This document shows, in pieces, positions 22,601-34,900 of a stretch of 64,000 bases of DNA; position 1 is the stretch's first letter, and every line of letters starts with the position of its first letter. The stretch lies in contig VLTN01000029.1 of NCBI GenBank assembly GCA_008330645.1, forward strand, positions 62,001 to 126,000. The letters run 5' to 3'. The notes below the pieces were generated by a model, which worked only from the letters and a program-made list of their open reading frames with translations, did no database searches and was not told where the DNA came from. A program made the position numbers and the translations under genes. This DNA is from Cafeteria roenbergensis. Taxonomy: Eukaryota; Sar; Bigyra; Bicosoecida; Cafeteriaceae.

Positions 22601-23683
22601 CCACGATGTGAGCTTGGCGATCAGGCGGTCCGCCACAGTCTGGAGGCCAGCTCGGGACAGGTCCTCGTGAGGGACTGCAGCGCCGGCAGCCTCTGCCAGC
22701 TTGCAGGCGTTGTCGACAGTCCGCTGCTCGAGCCGCCTGCTGAGGCGAACGACGTCCGGTGGCAGACCTGCCATCACCGGGCTGTCGGGTGGCAGCCTGC
22801 TGACCAGCGCTGCCTGAACTCGCAGGATGAGCACATCCAAGAGGGCTTTGCCTTGGCGTCCGTCGATGACCAATAGGCAGCTGTCCAACAGCGACATGAG
22901 CTTCCGAGCTGGAGCAAGCCGGAGTTCCTGCTCCTCGGCCTCGCGCTTGGCCTTCTCGGCCTGCTCCTCGGCCTGCTCCTCGGCCTCCAAGAGCAACTCC
23001 TTGGCGTGCTCCTGCACTGTGGCGATGGTGGACGGCTTGGCCATGACCTCCGCGAAGCCTCCGGCCACGGACTGCAGGTGGCCCAGCCGGTGCCACTTGG
23101 CCAGCTGCGCTCTGCCGCCGGGCATGGTCAGAGCCACTCCAGCATGCTGAAGCACGGCGTCCATGTCGGCGCAGTGGGCGAGCTCCATGCTGGCGGTGCC
23201 AAGCCTTCCAAGTAGCTCGACGATGTCCTCGTTGTCGGCAGAGCAGAGCCCCTTGGCGGCACGCAGCCTCGTGATGAACGTGAAAAAGGCCTGCCCCAGC
23301 TCTAGCCGAGTGCGGGCGTCCTGTGGCGAGACGTAGGCGAGCGAGAGCATCCCGAGGGCTAAATTGATGACGTCGATTCTAGCTTCCTCCTGGGTCAGGT
23401 GTTCGGCAGCCCAACGCTCGGCGTCAGTCGAAAAAAGCTGGGAGTCCGTCTCCGACGCCGCGGAGCTCAGAGGGCGCACCAGGACGGGCCGCGCGCCCCA
23501 CGTGCTGTTGTGAAGCACCACAGATCCTGCGCTCCAACGTGTGCGGCACAGGGGCTTGCTTGCGCCGCTCAGGACGGCGACTGGCCGGATCAAAAGCAGC
23601 CGCGCCGAAACCGCAGAACGTGCGCTTGCGGGCAGCGCAGCCCGCCACGCCCGCCCCGCGCGCCGTGAGCCCCGCGCCAGCAT
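19654..23683 (-). CDS. P-loop NTPase with mitochondrial-type presequence, split by repeat copy B
   Basis: The upstream part (21563-23683) starts with about 77 residues rich in Arg, Ala and Ser with no acidic residue, typical of a mitochondrial presequence (RPLSSAAS may be near its cleavage site). A helical region follows with a short coiled coil (about residues 225-258, Glu/Ala/Lys-rich). The NTPase core has Walker A GPRGAGKT (Lys about 445), Walker B CFDESQD (about 575) and MRFVITGSS, a sensor-like strand. The downstream part (19654-21201) continues with ESTEEAQKF and about 510 further residues, mostly helical, with a late D-x-MVVFAVKH...LLLQS segment. With the intron as proposed the product is about 1,228 residues. 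The order recalls STAND/AAA-like ATPases with a helical lid, but I cannot name the family. G+C is lower than in the dynein genes. If the repeat is not spliced out, the upstream frame ends within it after about 18 extra codons. Confidence 0.6.
21201..21543 (-). other. Candidate intron made of repeat copy B
   Basis: On the minus strand the repeat ends in CATTTCCAG, a usable acceptor at its junction with coding sequence, and near its other end holds GTTGGC (intron 21201-21543, 343 nt) or, slightly further in, GTGGAG as donors. Either choice restores the downstream frame; the first adds six codons. Against it, the firm introns in this window use GTGAGC or GTGAGG, so both donors are weak. Transcript evidence would decide. 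Confidence 0.45.
21202..21562 (+). mobile_element. MITE-like repeat, copy B, inside the NTPase gene (361 bp)
   Basis: Identical to copy A. It interrupts a minus-strand coding region exactly between a Leu codon (21563-21565) and a Glu codon (21199-21201). Both flanking frames are open right up to the repeat, and because 361 is not a multiple of three they are offset from each other. Flanks are gactc on the left and caaag on the right, so no simple target duplication is seen. The perfect identity of the copies means very recent spread or gene conversion. Confidence 0.8.
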
Positions 23684-24276
23684 GGCAAGCTCGGCAAAGC
23701 GCGAGGAAGGTTGCCCTCTGTGGGCCTTTCAGCGTCGCGGGCGGCCTCCTGGGAATCCGCGGGCGAAGCAGAGGCGAGTGCGCCGGGCAAGTTCGCCGTC
23801 GTCACGTTTCAAAGCTGGCCTGCGGCTCTGCCCGATTCAGGGCATTGTAACGCGAGTTTCCGCCTCCCACCCCCGACGATTTCATGCCGGGAGCAGAGCC
23901 AGCTGTGCCAGCGGAACCGCGAGCAAACAAACAACTGCCGGCCGGCCGAACAGGGCCGCGCTTGCGGCCCGGCCATCGCCCAGCCGACCCACAGCTCCGG
24001 CCATGTCTGTTTCCGCCTCATGGCACGTGGTATGATCGTGCCCGAGTGTGGCGTGTGCGCTCGGCGAGCGTGGCGCAGAATCTGGCGCGCTGCCGCTGCG
24101 ACGAAGGGTGCGTGCGCCATCCGGTTTCGCCTCTTCCGCCGCCCCCAAAGATCAGAGCGAATCCCCGAGCAAACTTGGGCACGAGTGGCACACTTTCGCT
24201 GCCCCCTCTCACGCGCACCGGGGCCGCGAAATCATCTGTTGTCATCCACAATGCAAAACTCAAAGCCAAAGCGTGC
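23684..24276. other. Intergenic spacer upstream of the NTPase gene
   Basis: 593 bp between the NTPase start and the 3' end of the large dynein gene (both minus strand). It must hold the NTPase promoter and the dynein 3' untranslated region. Composition is intermediate. I see no gene, repeat or clear polyadenylation signal. Confidence 0.5.
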
Positions 24277-27200
24277 TCACTCCACGAGCACTGCGGCGGC
24301 GCCTGCCAGCGTCCACCTCCCCGCAGGCGCTCGCGACCGCATGTGCGCAGTCATCACAGGGTCCTCGCCCGCGGCCTCCCCGGGCAGGAGGACGGCCATG
24401 GGGACCGACTGCAGCGTCGCCTCGCTTCCGCGCGGCACGGCCTTCATGTGAACAACCAGCGTGTCCAGCGCGGCCATTCCGAGCGGGAGCTGGTCCGGGC
24501 GCGCCTCGCCCGCGGCAGCAGCCCCTCCGCTGTGTGCGGTGCCAAGCCCGCCGTCGCCGGTGGCTCCCGCCGACCCGTCCGGGTTGGGCTCCACCAGCAC
24601 GCCGCCCATGGCCGCGATTTCCCAGCCCGCGCCGTCCAGGCCGATGCCGGACACGAAGACGCCCTCCGCCGGCGCGGCCGCCACGGATTCCGCGTCAAGC
24701 CTGAGGACCTCCAGCGCCACGTGCGTTTCGTCAAGCGGCGCTCCGGTCCGCAGCGACGCGCTGGCGGCGACTGCCGCTGGGAGCGCCCGAGGGCGGAAGA
24801 GCCCGCCCCACCAGAACACCGGAGGCACGCCGCCGTCGGCGCCCCCGTGGTCGGCGCCCCACTCCGCGGCCTGCTCCCAGCGGAGCCTGCACGTGTCGGT
24901 CCAGTCCCGGAGCGCGGCGGCACCGCCAGACGCGTCCCCGTCCCGAGCCAGAAGGCTCGCAGCCGACAGCACCCGCCCGCTCCCGTCGCGCGGGCTCCGC
25001 TGGAGCGCCATCCCCGCGCCAGCTGCCACGGCAGCGGCCGGAGCGCCGTCGCGCAGGGCCTTGAGCGCGGACTGCCACTCCGCTGGCACCGCCCCAGCCG
25101 CCAGGGCGGCAGCCGCGCGCGCAAGCGATTCAGTGAGCCTCGGAGAGCCGGCCGGCGCGGCGCCGAACTCCGGCCCGCTCGACACCAGCGCCGCGCCCAC
25201 CAGCGCCGCGGTCGACCACGCCACGTCCGCGACTGCGTTGGCCGCCTCTGCCTCCTGTCGCCAAAGCGCCGCGAAGGGCGCGCGCGAGAGCAGCTCCGCC
25301 ACCGCCGGCCCGTCGGCCGCGTGGGAGCTGGGGGGACCAGCGGGCGTGCCGGCCGAGGCCGGCGTGGACGCGCCGCCAGCCACCGCGGCCGCAGCCGCCG
25401 CGCTTCCGGCCCGCGTGGCGGCCGCCTCCTCCTCGTCGTCCTCGCGCGCAGCCGCCAGCGCGGCCCCCATGCCGAGGCCGCTCAGCACCTCGGCCGAGAG
25501 AGGGGCCGTGTGCTTGCCGTCCGGCGGCCCCGGCACTCCGGCCGACCGGGTCGGGATCGCGGAGGCTCCGCCGCTCGCCAGAGCGGCGGCCAAGGCCGCG
25601 GCGTTGACGTCGGCAGCGGCTCGGCCCTCTGCGGTGCCCACGACCATGCCCGCGGCGCCGTAGCCGGGCGCGTCGGCTGCCCTGCCAGGCGAGCCGCCGC
25701 CGCCCCACGCCGCGAGCACGTCCAGGCACGAGGCGAGCGCGCGCATGCGCCACACCCGCACGGTGCTCCGCAGCTGGAGCGCCAGCGGCATGGAAGGCAG
25801 CAGGCTGCCGCAGTGGCGCCCCGCGCCCTGCGACGACGGCGCGCGGCCCGGAGCCTGGCCCAAGGGGTGGCCAACGGCGCGCGCCGGTGCGCCCGCCGGG
25901 TCCGAGAACCCTTCCGGCGGGCCGCCCGAGGGCGTCCCCGCCTGGCCGCCCGCGAGGCCTCCGAGGTCGACCAGGAGGGGCGCGGCCGCGCGCAGGAGCA
26001 GTGCTGCCCCGCGGGCGACGGCCTGGCTGGCGGCCAGGTCGGCGTCTCGCGCCACGGACTGCGGCAGCCCCATGGCGAGCGGGGATCCCGCCGCCAGGAA
26101 GGCGGACGACGCCACGGCGTGCCCCGCCTCGGCGTTGCTGCCCGGGCTGCGCGCCAGCGGCTGCGGGAACCCGACCCGCGAGGCTGCCACCGGCCCGCGC
26201 CCGAGACCCACCGCGTCGGCCCGGCGCGAGCCAGGCCTGGCCAGCGCCGCGGCGGGCGACGCGCCGCCGGCGGGACCGGCTCTGCCAAACGCTGCCGCGC
26301 CGCCGCTCTGCCCGCGCCGCATGGCGTTGAGCGACGCCACGGCCGTCAGGCCTGCCCGCACGCTGCCAGTGAGCTTCTGCGCCGCCATGCGCTGCCGCCC
26401 CGCAGATGGCCCGGCGAGCCCGCGGGCGGCGCCGGCAGCAGCGAGCGCAGCCGCGTTGGCCGCCAGCGCAACGGACGCCGCTGCGGCGGTCATGGCCGCC
26501 TTGCCCGCCACGGCGAAGCGCAGGAACGGCGCCATCTCTCGCGGCCCCGTGGAGGCCCCGGGCCGCCCCAGCCCCAGCGACGAGTCGCCGTCCGACGCCG
26601 CCGGGGGCTGCCCGACCGCGCCGCCGGCGCCCCTGCTGGCGTCCGTCGCGGGGCTGCCCGTGACGGCGATGGCTGCAGCCGCGTGGGCGGCGACCACCCT
26701 GCTGTCCCACACAGCGCCCACCCTGCCTCCGTACACGGCCTCGGCGATGACGCGGCGCAGCCCGGCGAGCAGCGCGGAGCCGTCAAGCGCCGCGGGCTCT
26801 GACCCCGTGTCCGGCTCCCACTCCTGCACCGAGCCGGCCAGCTCTGCCAGGGCGTTTGCCACCGACTGGCTCACGCCGTCCGGCGAGCCGCGGCGGCGGT
26901 GGCGGCGGCGGCGTGAGCTGCTGGCCCCCGAGGAGGCGGCTGCGTGCGCTGCTGCGCCGGTCACAGTCAGCGCGGCGGCATCGTCGCGGATGCCAGGCTC
27001 GCCGGACGGCCCGAGGCGGCGCCTCGTGGCCACGCCACCGCCGCCGCCGCCGCCGCCGTGGCTGCCTGCGCCCGCGGTGGCCCCGGTGGGCGAGTCAGCG
27101 CCGGCCGGCGTCGCCCGCCCGGCCAGCGCATCCTCCAGCAGCGCCAGCGCCGCGCGGAGGTCGGACTCGCCCAGGCGGTACCCGGCGCCGCCCGCGGACG

Positions 27201-28952
27201 GCCAGGCGAAGCGGCCGAACACGGCGCGGGACGCCAACGAGGCGTGCATCCAGCACACGCCGAGCGCCAGCGAGCGAGCGCCAGGGTGCGGCGAGGCCAA
27301 GAGCGCAGGGGGCGCCGCGGCGACGGCCCGGGCGAGCGAAGCCTGGAAGCCAACGGGCCGCTCGCAGGCCACGCGGTGGCTGCGCGTCACGATGGCCGCC
27401 GGCACGCGGCCGCCAGCCAGCGCGGACGGGTCCACCGACAGGACCACGCGGAATCCCAGGTGCAGTGCGCCCCCCGGCGGGACCAGCCAGCGAGGCTCCC
27501 GGGCTCGGGACGCCGCAGCCACCACCCCGTCGGGCGCCACCGCCGCGCCCTCGCCCCGGCGCGCGGCCGACAGGCCGCTGCTGCCCGCCTCGGCCGACCG
27601 GTCCGCTTCCCGCACCAGCGCGGCCGCGCCCTCGAGCCACGGCAGCAGCACGGCACGCAGCCACCGCGGCTGCAGCTCGGCGTTCTCCAGCACCACCCAC
27701 CCGCCTCGGCTGGCAGCACGCTGCAGCGCCGTCTCGGCAGCCTCCTCCTGCCCCTCGCCCAGCGACGCAACCTCCACACGCGCAGGAGGCGCCGTCCACG
27801 ACCCCGGGGCGCACCCGGGCGAGGCCGCAAGCGCAGCGGCGGCCACGGCTGCGCCCTCCGCGCCCGCGTCTGCGGGGTCGTCGACGTCGGCCCGGCCCTT
27901 CCCGGCGCTCGCGGCGTGGTTTGGCGGCTGTCTCCCGCCACCAGCGCCTCGACCCTGGCTGTGCTGCGGCTGCGGCTGCAGTGGAGGTGACTGACCGGTC
28001 CACGCCGACGAGCCCCCCGCGCTCCCCTTGCCGCCCATGGGCGAGGACCCGTCGAACACCGATCCCTCCCCGGCCAGGGCGGCAGCCGCCTGCAGGGCAG
28101 ACGCTGCCCCCGTCACTACCTCGGCCACGCTCACGCCTGGCGCCGACGTCAGCAGCAGCGGAGTGGCGGGCCCCGCGAGGATAGCAGCGCGAGCAGCGGA
28201 CGTCACGAGCGTGTCGGCCGCCTCCGCCTGCAGCTGCTGCGCAGCGCCTGGCAGCATCGCGGTCGCCATGGCCCGCAGCGCGGCCCCCAGCCTGTCCGGC
28301 CGCAAGCACACCACAACGCACAGCCGCAGAAAGGGCGCCTCTTCGAGGGCCACCCAGTCGAGAGGCAGCGGGTCCGCTTCGGGCGCGGCCCCGCGCGCCC
28401 ACTCCAGGAACCGGCCAGGGGAGGCTGCGAGGTCGTCTGCCAGCGAGCTGCCAGATGGCGAGCCTCCCGCTCGGAACGCTGCAACGCGCTTGGACAGCGC
28501 GCGAACGCGTGTCCACGCGCCCTCGGGCAGCCACTCCAGCCCGGCTGGAACCGACTCTGCGGTGTGACCGGCCCCGCCAAAGCTAGGCACGGACGAGTCG
28601 CCGTCGGCGTGGTCGGAGCCTGTCTCGGCGCCGTCCCCGCCGGGCAGCGCCCAAACCAGCCCGGCCGCGCCTCGGCCGCCCGAGTCGTCGCCGCCGCTGC
28701 CGCCTGCGCCGCCGTCGCTGGCGCCCCCGCCCCGCACGTCGATTGCCATTTCGCGATGCGCCTGCCCGTGCCGGGGCATGCCGTCCCCGTCGCCGTCATG
28801 GTCCGAGGGGCCGTGGCGCCCGTCTGCCGCCGGCCTCGCCTCCGGCAGCACCGCCCCGCCCAACACGAAGGTTGCTGCCTGCGGGTCGAACCCGCTGTTC
28901 GCCGCGGGCGTGTCCAGCGCAGGCGGCGAGAGGGAGATGTCAGCAGCCATCC

Positions 28953-28986
<34 letters not shown>

Positions 28987-31900
28987 AAGGGTTGGCCCCC
29001 GCAGCGCCCCCGAGATGCCGCCCCGTCTCGCCGAGCTTGTGGCGTGCTTGCTGCTGCCAAACTGGGAATCGTCGTCGCCGCCGGTGCCGCCAAGGATGCC
29101 TTCATCGTTGTCGAAGTCGTCGTCGTCGTCGACGTCGTCGTCGTCGTCATTGACGCCGCCGCCGTTGCCCCCTCCCCCCAGGCGGCCTCCTGCCCGGCGG
29201 GCGAGCTGCTGCTGCTGCCGGATTTGCCAGAGCGGCGTGGGCAGCCAAGGCAAGGGCAGGGTGGCAGCCCCGTCCGCAGCCCCCTCGTGCAGCGACACGA
29301 CCGCCAGCACCGCCAGCAACGTGTCCTGCGACGAGGCGCCTCCGGCACTGCTTGAGCCAGCCGCAGAGCCGGCCGGGGACGGCGGCAGCCCGCGAACGAT
29401 CCACCGGAACACGGCCCAGCGTCCGGCCATCTGCAGCTCGGCCACGCGCCGCGACACCTCGGCAGCGTCACCCTCGGCCCCAGCGAGGAGGGCGCCCACC
29501 ATGGACACACCCGCCGCAGTGGCAGTGGCAGTGGCAGCCGCAGACGCGGCAGAGCCGCCGCCAGCGCCACTGGCCGCTCCCCCACGAGGGTGCACAGGCG
29601 CTGTCGCGAGGCCGTGCCTCCCCGCCCCGCGCACGGGCACAGTTGCGCTCGTGTCCAGCGACGGACGCGCGAGGCCGCCGCCCGCCTGCGCCGTTCGCAA
29701 GCTCAGCGACCCTCCCAGGCCGGCGCGCGATCGCGCCGTGAGGGAGCCGCCGGCAGACTGCCCTACCAGGCTCGGCACGCCGCCGCTCGGAACGGCGATG
29801 ACCTCGGCCAGCTCGTCGTCGCCGTCCTCGCCCCGGATCGCGGCCGAGGCGCCTCGGGCTGCGGCCAGGAACACCTGCTCGAACACCTCCAGCGAGGCGC
29901 CGCACCCCGGCCACAGCGCTGACGCGGCCTGCACCAGCGCCCAGCACCGCCTGGCCTCCTGGCCCACCGGCCGCAGGCACTCCCGCGTGCGGCTCAGGGC
30001 ACGAAGCGTTCGCTTGGCCGCCCGCTCGGCATCCTGCAGCGCCTTGAGCGTGGTCCGCGTGGACTCCAGCCCGTCGAGCAGGGCCTTGTCCTCAAGCAGC
30101 TGCGCCCCCACGCTCGCGTCCGCGTCGCCCGCGCTGCCGCCCGCGCTGCCGCCGCTGCCACCGCCCCCTGCTGCTCCTGCTGCAGGCGCGGCCGCCTCCT
30201 CCGCCACGGGCTCGCCCGCCTCCTCCGCGGCGTCGCCCAGCCCCAGAGCGGCCAGCCGGTCCAGCAGGATCGCTTCCAGGGCCTGCAGCATGCCAATGCG
30301 GTCCGACTCCTCCCGCCGCAGACGCGACAGCGCAGCCTCCACCAGGGGCGCCTCGTGCGAGACCACGGCGGAGAGGGCGGCCTCCTCAACTGCGGCGGGG
30401 CTGGCGCTAAAGTCCACCACAGCGAGCGCCGTGAGCGTGTCGGCGGACAGCTGCGGCGACGCGCTGGCCGTGACCAGCACCAGCCTGAACGCCGGGTGGA
30501 GCCTGACGGGCGGGCCGGGGCCCACGCGCACGCTGAAGAGCCTTGCCAGGCTGGCAGCGCGCGTGTCAGCCGCCCGCGCAAGTGCTGCGGCGCCCGAGAC
30601 GCCGCTCTCCCGGGGCGTGGGGCCGTGCCACGGCCGCAGCACCGCCGCTGCGGCAGCGCTCTCCTGTGCGGCCGAGGCCTCCGCCCAGGTGACGGCGGCC
30701 CCAGCGGCCGACGCCCGCCTCGCCGGCGGAGCGTCGCCGCCGCCAGCGTCGCCCGCCCGCGCGCTGCGCCGCGACCAGAGGGCTCGCACAGCGAGCGGCG
30801 GCCCCGACGCCGGCACGTCCAGCATCACGGCCACCCGCCCGCACTCCACCGCCGCCCGCAGCTGCTCCAGCCACCTGCTCGGGGCGGCCGAGGCCGACAC
30901 GACCAGCGCGCCGCTGCTGCCGAGGGCGGAGCCTCGGCGCCCCGACGCCGCCCCGTGGCGCGCGCCGCGGCCTGCGCTGCCGCGCGACCGGCCCGACAGG
31001 GCCCCCGACTCCCCGCTCTCGGCCTCGCGGCCCACAGAGAGGGCTGAGCGTGACCCCGCCGAATCCAGCGCCCCCGCGCCGCTCCCACCGGCGCCGCCGC
31101 TGAAGCTGCCAGTTCTGCTTCCGGGGCGCCTGCCGGCTGACGCCGCGCCCAGGCCCGCCGTGGCAGCCTCCGCCGCCTGCGCCGCCACGCGCAGCACCCA
31201 CGCCGCGGCGCGCCGGTGCGGATCGACCAGCAGAGGGTATCTCTCACTGCGATCCACGATGGCGGCCGCCTCCAGCGCGGCCGTGTCGGCGGGAAGTCCG
31301 TCCGCGGCCCACCTCGCCACCTCGTCGCTGCCCACGCCAAGGGCCTCCATCGGCGTCATGCCGACCGAGTAAGCGATGCCGCGCCGCGAGAGGTCCGCGC
31401 ACCAGCCGCGGTGCCACAGCTCCGAGCGGGCGCGCGAGGGAAGCGGGCCGCTGTAGGTCACAAACGCGGCGGCGAGGGCCGAGTCCCCCGCCACCCGCTG
31501 CCGCTTGGCCCGCGCCGTTGCGAGCCGCTGGCCCCAGCGCTGGCGCTCTCCCGACAGGCCATCCACGAGCCGCGCCGCCACGTCGAGCTTGGCCCGCAGG
31601 GCGCCCGCCTCAGCCTCCGCCGCCGCCTTGGACGCCGTGGCCCGCGCGAAGTCGATGCGCGTCTCGTTCACGCGCGCCGCCGCCTCTGCAGCCCTGCCCT
31701 GCGCAGCGGCCGCGTCGCGGTCGGCGGCGGCGCGGGACGCCTCCGCCTCCGCCAGCTGACGCATCAGCGGCTCCGCCTCGGTGAACGCGTCCCTGTAGTG
31801 GACCACGGCGCGGCACCACCTGGCCATGGCGGCGGCGGCAAAGGACCGCCGTGCCACGTCATCGGGGTCAAAGTCGGCCGCCTCGGTGAGCGGGCGCGCC

Positions 31901-34900
31901 CGCGCCAGCCGCTCCGTCGGCAGCGTCGTCGCGTCCAGGTCCTTGAGCTCGCGGATGAAGGCGTCTAGCTTGGACAGCGCGCGCTTGCAGCCCTCCCAGG
32001 AGAGCTCCGAGGAGCGTCTCTCGCCCCGCAGCAGGATGAGCGTCGCTCGCATCGCCCGCACAACGACCGCAGGCGGGCTCGGCATCGCTCTCATCTCCGT
32101 CATAGCCGACTTGTCCAGCTTGTCGACGGCCTCCCGGGCGGCGTCCAGGGCAGGCTGGGCCGACGCCATCCGGCCCTCCGCCTCGGCTTGCAGCTCTGCC
32201 GCCCTGCCCAGGGCTGCGCGGGCCCTGCCCGCCTCCTCCTCGGCGCGGGCCTGTTGCCCCTCCGCCTCCCGCTGTTGCGTCCCCATCTCGCCCAGCAGCC
32301 TGGCAGCAGCCTCCCGCCGGTCGGCCACCCGGCCGAGCGCGACGCCCAGCTGCTGCCGGAGCACCCCCACGCCCTGGTGGGCCGCGCGCAGCGCCGCCAA
32401 CCCGCCGCTCAGCCGCCTCGCCTCCTCGTCAAGCCCTGCCCCGGCACGCCCCAGCAGCCGCGCCACCGTGCGGGCGTAGGTGGCGAACGTGGCCGACGTC
32501 ACCTTGGCCCGAATCCCGCCGCCCGACCCGGCCCCGGCCCCGTCCGCCTCGCCCTCGGAGCGGCCGCTCGCGGCCGCCGAGCCCATCACCGACGCGTCCA
32601 CAAAGGCCGCGGCAGCCGCGGCGTGCGCTGCTGCCATGTGCTCTGCCAGGCGCTTCAGGGCCGCGTGGGGCAGCAGCGCCCCGCGCGCACGGGCCTGCGT
32701 GCCAGCGAGCGAGGCCGACGCGGCACGGTGCGCCGCTCGGAGAGCCTGGGCAGCGGGGCCGCTCCCCGCCACGCTCTGCGCCCTGCCGCCGCCCGCAGCC
32801 GCCCCGTGGCGGTCGGGGCGGAAGCCAGACTCTCTCTCGACGCGGTCGTGCCCGCCACGCCCGGCGCTTGAGCTCCCGGCGGCGGCAGCGCCGCCGCCTC
32901 CTGCTCCGCCGGCCCCGACCGCGGCGGCAGAGCTGCCGGGACCGGCACCAGCGTCGGCCTGCTCGTCGTCCTCGTCGCTGGCGTCGCGCCGGCTTGCCAC
33001 TGCCGCCGCGTCGGCCGCCTCCTGCTCGGCAGCCGCCGCCGCCTCCGCCCGCCACAGCCGGACTGCCACGGCAGCGTCGTCGGCCTCCTCTGCCGGCGTC
33101 ATCGGCAGCTCGCCCCTGAGCGCCGCCGACGCCACCGCCACCATCGACGCGCGCCGCCACGGCGTGGACACGGTGACGCTGGCCCGCGTCGCGATCCACG
33201 GCGCGGCCGCCAGAGCCGCCGCCAGCGAGCCGCCCTCCTCCGCGGGCGCCAGGCACATTGCCACGCGCAGGTTCGCGCGCACCCGCTGCAGGAACATTCC
33301 GAGAACTTCCCCCTTCTCGGCAGCAGCGTCGCGCCCAGCGGCGCCCGAGCCGCCCACCACCCCAGCTGCTCGCGCCTCGGCTCGCAGCACGGTGGACGCG
33401 GCGAGCGCGTCGGCCTCCTCCGGCCCCACAACGGGCTCGCCAAACGTGGCTTCGGGCGGCGGGAACGACGTGGGCGCCATCGAGAGCGCTCCCAGCAGAA
33501 GGGGAAGCGTGGCGGCGCGCGCGGGGTCGCGCATCCCAGAGTCCTCGGCAGCCGCAACCGCCGCCGCCACCGCCTCCTCGTCCACGAGCAGCACTGTCGG
33601 AGCCGCGTCCGCCCCGCCCGCCCGCATCCACGCCGCGCGCGTGGCGCCCACGCACCGGGCCACGAACGAGGCCCAGCCCCCGTCGCCGTCGTCGCCCGCA
33701 GCCCCGCCCTCCGTGCCGGCCTCCGCTCCCAGCCTCACCACGCGCATCCGCAGGGCCTGCGCCGCCGTCCTGGCCACCGTGCGCTTCCCGGTGCCGCCCC
33801 CGCCCACGCTGAGCAGGTGCCCTCCCCGCCTGCTCAGCGCGGCCGCGGCCCGCGACACGCTCACCACAAACCCGTCGAAGAACATGGCGCCGTCCCGCGA
33901 CGGAGCCCCGGCCGCGCCGTCCTCGCCTGCGCCGCTCGCCTGGCCTGCTCGGCCCGCTGCCGCCTGCGTCGCTGCAGCCGCCGCGGTCGTCGCGTTCGCG
34001 GCTGCGGCTGCGGCCGTGGCGGCCTTTGCAGCAGCAGCAGCAGCAGTGGCAGCCTTGGACGAGGCGCCCTTGCCTGACCTGCTCGACGATGCCGCGCGCC
34101 CGCGCCCAGAGACGCTCCCCGAGGCGCCGCCCCCGCGGCGAGACGAGCGACGTGGCGCGCTGAGCGACGCCACGCGGCTCCGCGCCGTTGCCGATCCGCC
34201 GCTCGTCGATCCGATGTCGTCGTCGCCGTCGTCTCCCAGCCCAGCAGAGCTCCGAGCGGTCCGAGCCCCGCGAGAGGCGTCGTCGGCATCCTCCCCCTCC
34301 TCCCCGGGGCCAGGCGACGCGGGCAGCCCCAGCACGAACCCGCCGCCTCGCTGCGAAGCGTCGCCGCGCGCCGCGCTCGCCGAGCCGAACACGCTGGCGG
34401 CAGCGCCGCCGCCTGCCCCCGACGCTCCCGCCACCATGTCAAACTCGGCGTCGTCCTCGTCCGCGGCCGCGTCCAGCGCTGCAAGCAGCGACGCCCTCGC
34501 GGCCGCCACGCCCTGCACGGCGGCCACCGCGTCGCCAGCCCAAGGGACGGCCAGCACCAGCCGCTCCGCCGCGCGCATGGGCGCTGCGCCCCCGCCCAGC
34601 TCGGCATCGTGCTCCGACCCCCCGTCGCCGTCCTCCTCCTCGGCGCTGGCGGCAGAGCCGTCTGCACCGGCGCCGCCAAACTGCTCCGCCGCCTTGGCCT
34701 CCGCCTCCGCCTCTGACATGGCGAGCGCAGGCGGCAGGCCGAGCTGGCGCGCGGCGCTGTCGCCGACGAGCGTGCTCACGCGCTGGCGCATCTGAAGCGC
34801 GGCGCCAGCCGGCCCTTCTGCCGATACCGAGGAGCCGTGAGGGTGGGCGCGGCCAGCGGCGGCAGAGTGGCCTCCGATGCGGCGCCGGCCGCGCAGGCCC

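Noticed and set aside
16800-23700. Lower-G+C island as an endogenous virus-like (Polinton or virophage type) element
   Set aside because: No capsid, polymerase, integrase or packaging ATPase is recognisable and no long terminal inverted repeats bracket it.
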